NCBI RefSeq assembly: GCF_026013415.1
Contig: NZ_JAPDOK010000001.1
Location: 375,342-439,341, forward strand
Length of the DNA stretch: 64,000 bases
From: Sphingomonas caeni
GTDB lineage: Bacteria > Pseudomonadota > Alphaproteobacteria > Sphingomonadales > Sphingomonadaceae
Reading direction: 5' to 3'
Under the pieces are notes generated by a model. That model saw only the letters and a program-made list of their open reading frames with translations. It was not told the origin of the DNA and ran no database searches. The position numbers and the translations under genes were made by a program. This document shows positions 62,829-64,000 of this stretch, piece by piece (within the stretch, counting starts at the first letter, position 1; every line of letters starts with the position of its first letter).

Positions 62829-64000
62829 TCAGAAGCGCCCGCGCAGGCCGATCATGACCACGCGGCCCGGATCGTAGAGCGTGAACGCAGCGTTCGGGAA
62901 CTGGAAGTAGCTGCGCTGCTGCTCCTTGGTGATGTTCTGTACATCGAGCGTCAGCTCGGGCAGGCCCTTGCTGTCGAAGACCTCGCCCAGATCGACCGCG
63001 GCGCTCAGATCGAACTGCTGATAATCGTCGCCATAGAGCGCCGCCGCGGTGATGCCGTTCTGCGGCGCCGTCGCGGTGATGCCGCCCTGGGTGAAGGTCG
63101 TCGAGCCGCGCAGCGTGATGCCGCCCCTCTCATAATAGACCGTGACATTGTAGGTCAGCGGGGCAACGCCCGTGGCCACCGCGGGCGCGGCACCCGAACC
63201 GGTCTGGCTGATCAGCGTCAGGTTAGCGTTGAAGCCGAAGCCGTTGAGCCCCAGGTAGCGGCCGAGCAGGAAGTCGAGCGGCTGCATCCAGTTGAACTCG
63301 AGGCCGTTGACCTTGAGCACGCCGGTCGCGTTGACCTGCTGGTTGAGCACCACCGTCGCCGAGGCAGGGCCGCCGCGCGAGTTGATCGCGGTCTGCTGCG
63401 TCGGGCTCAGCGTGTTGAAGGTCACGCCATACGCCGCCAGATCGGAGAAGGGCACGGTCACGCCCGTGGTGACGGTGAAGCCCGTCACCGCCTTGCGGAA
63501 CGCGGTGACGCCCACATAGCCCTCGGCCCCGGTATAATATTCGAAGCCGACATCGATATTGTCCGAAATGAACGGCGAGAGCGCCGGGTTGCCGACCGAT
63601 CCGACGTCCGCCGACGGGCTGGTGAAGCTCAGGCCCGGCAGCATCGAGTTCGGATTGGGCCGCGTCATCGTCCGCGAGACCGAGGCGCGCGCCACGGCAT
63701 GCTCGCCGATATGGAACGCCCCGCTCGCCGACGGCAGCCAGTTGTCATAGTTGGTGTCGGTGTAAACGAAGTTGACGATGTTCGGATAGCAGCTGCCGTC
63801 GCGCGGGAAGGGCGAAGCGCCCGGGCAGTCCGCGGGAAGCGGGCCCGCGCCGTCCGGATCGGTGTTGTTGCGCGGATCGGGGATCGAGACGCGGCCGCCG
63901 ATGCGCTGCTTGGTCTGCACCCAGCGGATGCCCGCGTTGAACACCAGCCGGTTGTCGCCGATGTTCACGTCGCCATTGACTTCGCCATAGATGCCGAGCG
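62829..64000 (-). CDS. TonB-dependent receptor, partial (C-terminal barrel)
   Basis: The reverse strand reads open from the right edge to a stop at 62829, about 390 residues of the C-terminal outer-membrane beta-barrel; the plug domain lies outside the window. It has alternating aromatic/polar strands (DYQQFDLSAAVDLGEVF, ELTLDVQNITKEQQRSYF) and the terminal RVVMIGLRGRF, ending with Phe as for barrel insertion. With GH27 and ROK kinase it probably imports galactosides or sucrose-family oligosaccharides. Confidence 0.92.
   Translation of the reverse strand, partial: LGIYGEVNGDVNIGDNRLVFNAGIRWVQTKQRIGGRVSIPDPRNNTDPDGAGPLPADCPGASPFPRDGSCYPNIVNFVYTDTNYDNWLPSASGAFHIGEHAVARASVSRTMTRPNPNSMLPGLSFTSPSADVGSVGNPALSPFISDNIDVGFEYYTGAEGYVGVTAFRKAVTGFTVTTGVTVPFSDLAAYGVTFNTLSPTQQTAINSRGGPASATVVLNQQVNATGVLKVNGLEFNWMQPLDFLLGRYLGLNGFGFNANLTLISQTGSGAAPAVATGVAPLTYNVTVYYERGGITLRGSTTFTQGGITATAPQNGITAAALYGDDYQQFDLSAAVDLGEVFDSKGLPELTLDVQNITKEQQRSYFQFPNAAFTLYDPGRVVMIGLRGRF

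Overview
The window looks like chromosomal DNA of a Sphingomonas-like alphaproteobacterium (order Sphingomonadales). The reasons are high GC with strong third-position GC, a TonB-dependent receptor beside glycoside hydrolases, small XRE-regulator/membrane-protein pairs, a perfect match to the general-stress sigma factor EcfG promoter (GGAAC, 16 bp, CGTT), and adjacent hrcA-grpE and rph-rdgB blocks. The genus is inferred from gene content and style, not from a database search. Coding density is about 95%. No rRNA operon, CRISPR array, insertion sequence or prophage was seen.

Layout. 0-5 kb: the end of an RND efflux adaptor gene diverges from a sulfide-detoxification operon (sulfide:quinone oxidoreductase, YgaP-like membrane protein, persulfide dioxygenase-like MBL protein, DUF442 protein, TauE/SafE permease). 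5-9.7 kb: a triple-BON protein, an erythromycin-esterase-like protein, an alpha/beta hydrolase, a phosphoribosyltransferase and a terpenoid-cyclase-fold protein. 9.7-15.4 kb (minus): glycosyltransferase, MacB-like ABC ATPase, FtsX permease and HlyD adaptor in one operon. 15.5-21.3 kb: PEP synthase, PfkB-family sugar kinase, host-attachment-type protein, a second BON protein and a zinc alcohol dehydrogenase. 21.3-22.6 kb: a lower-GC patch with two small genes. 22.6-31.3 kb: a hemicellulose/galactoside cluster (GH51, esterase, GH27, GntR/FadR regulator, GH3). 31.4-36.4 kb: a LysR regulator, a PqqD-like protein and a three-gene DyP-peroxidase operon. 36.7 kb: tRNA-Ala. 37-42.4 kb: DUF2171 protein, alpha/beta hydrolase, XRE/membrane pair, MurC-like ligase and LD-carboxypeptidase. 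42.4-48 kb: thrS behind a threonine leader peptide, AraC regulator, secreted HExxH protein, infC and GH16. 48-58.5 kb: VOC proteins, glnD, grpE-hrcA, three small secreted proteins, rph-rdgB, an EcfG-promoted small ORF, tRNA-Tyr and rlmB. 58.5-64 kb: lipoprotein, ferredoxin, DNA glycosylase, and a GH27-ROK kinase-TonB receptor set cut by the right edge.

The genes from 1 to 21 kb look like one physiological programme. Four intergenic regions share a palindrome of the form ATWSGGA-N4-YCCNWAT, 60-115 bp upstream of the sulfide operon, PEP synthase/PfkB (and the divergent glycosyltransferase-ABC operon), the host-attachment protein, and the BON/alcohol dehydrogenase pair. Its GGGA-N4-TCCC core resembles sites of NarL/FixJ-type response regulators such as DosR, and the gene set resembles a redox or low-oxygen stress regulon. 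That is the most interesting hypothesis here. The second is the thrS leader: a predicted promoter places the transcript start at or beside the AUG of a 23-residue peptide with five Thr codons in six, followed by alternative hairpins, which is the arrangement expected for ribosome-mediated attenuation.
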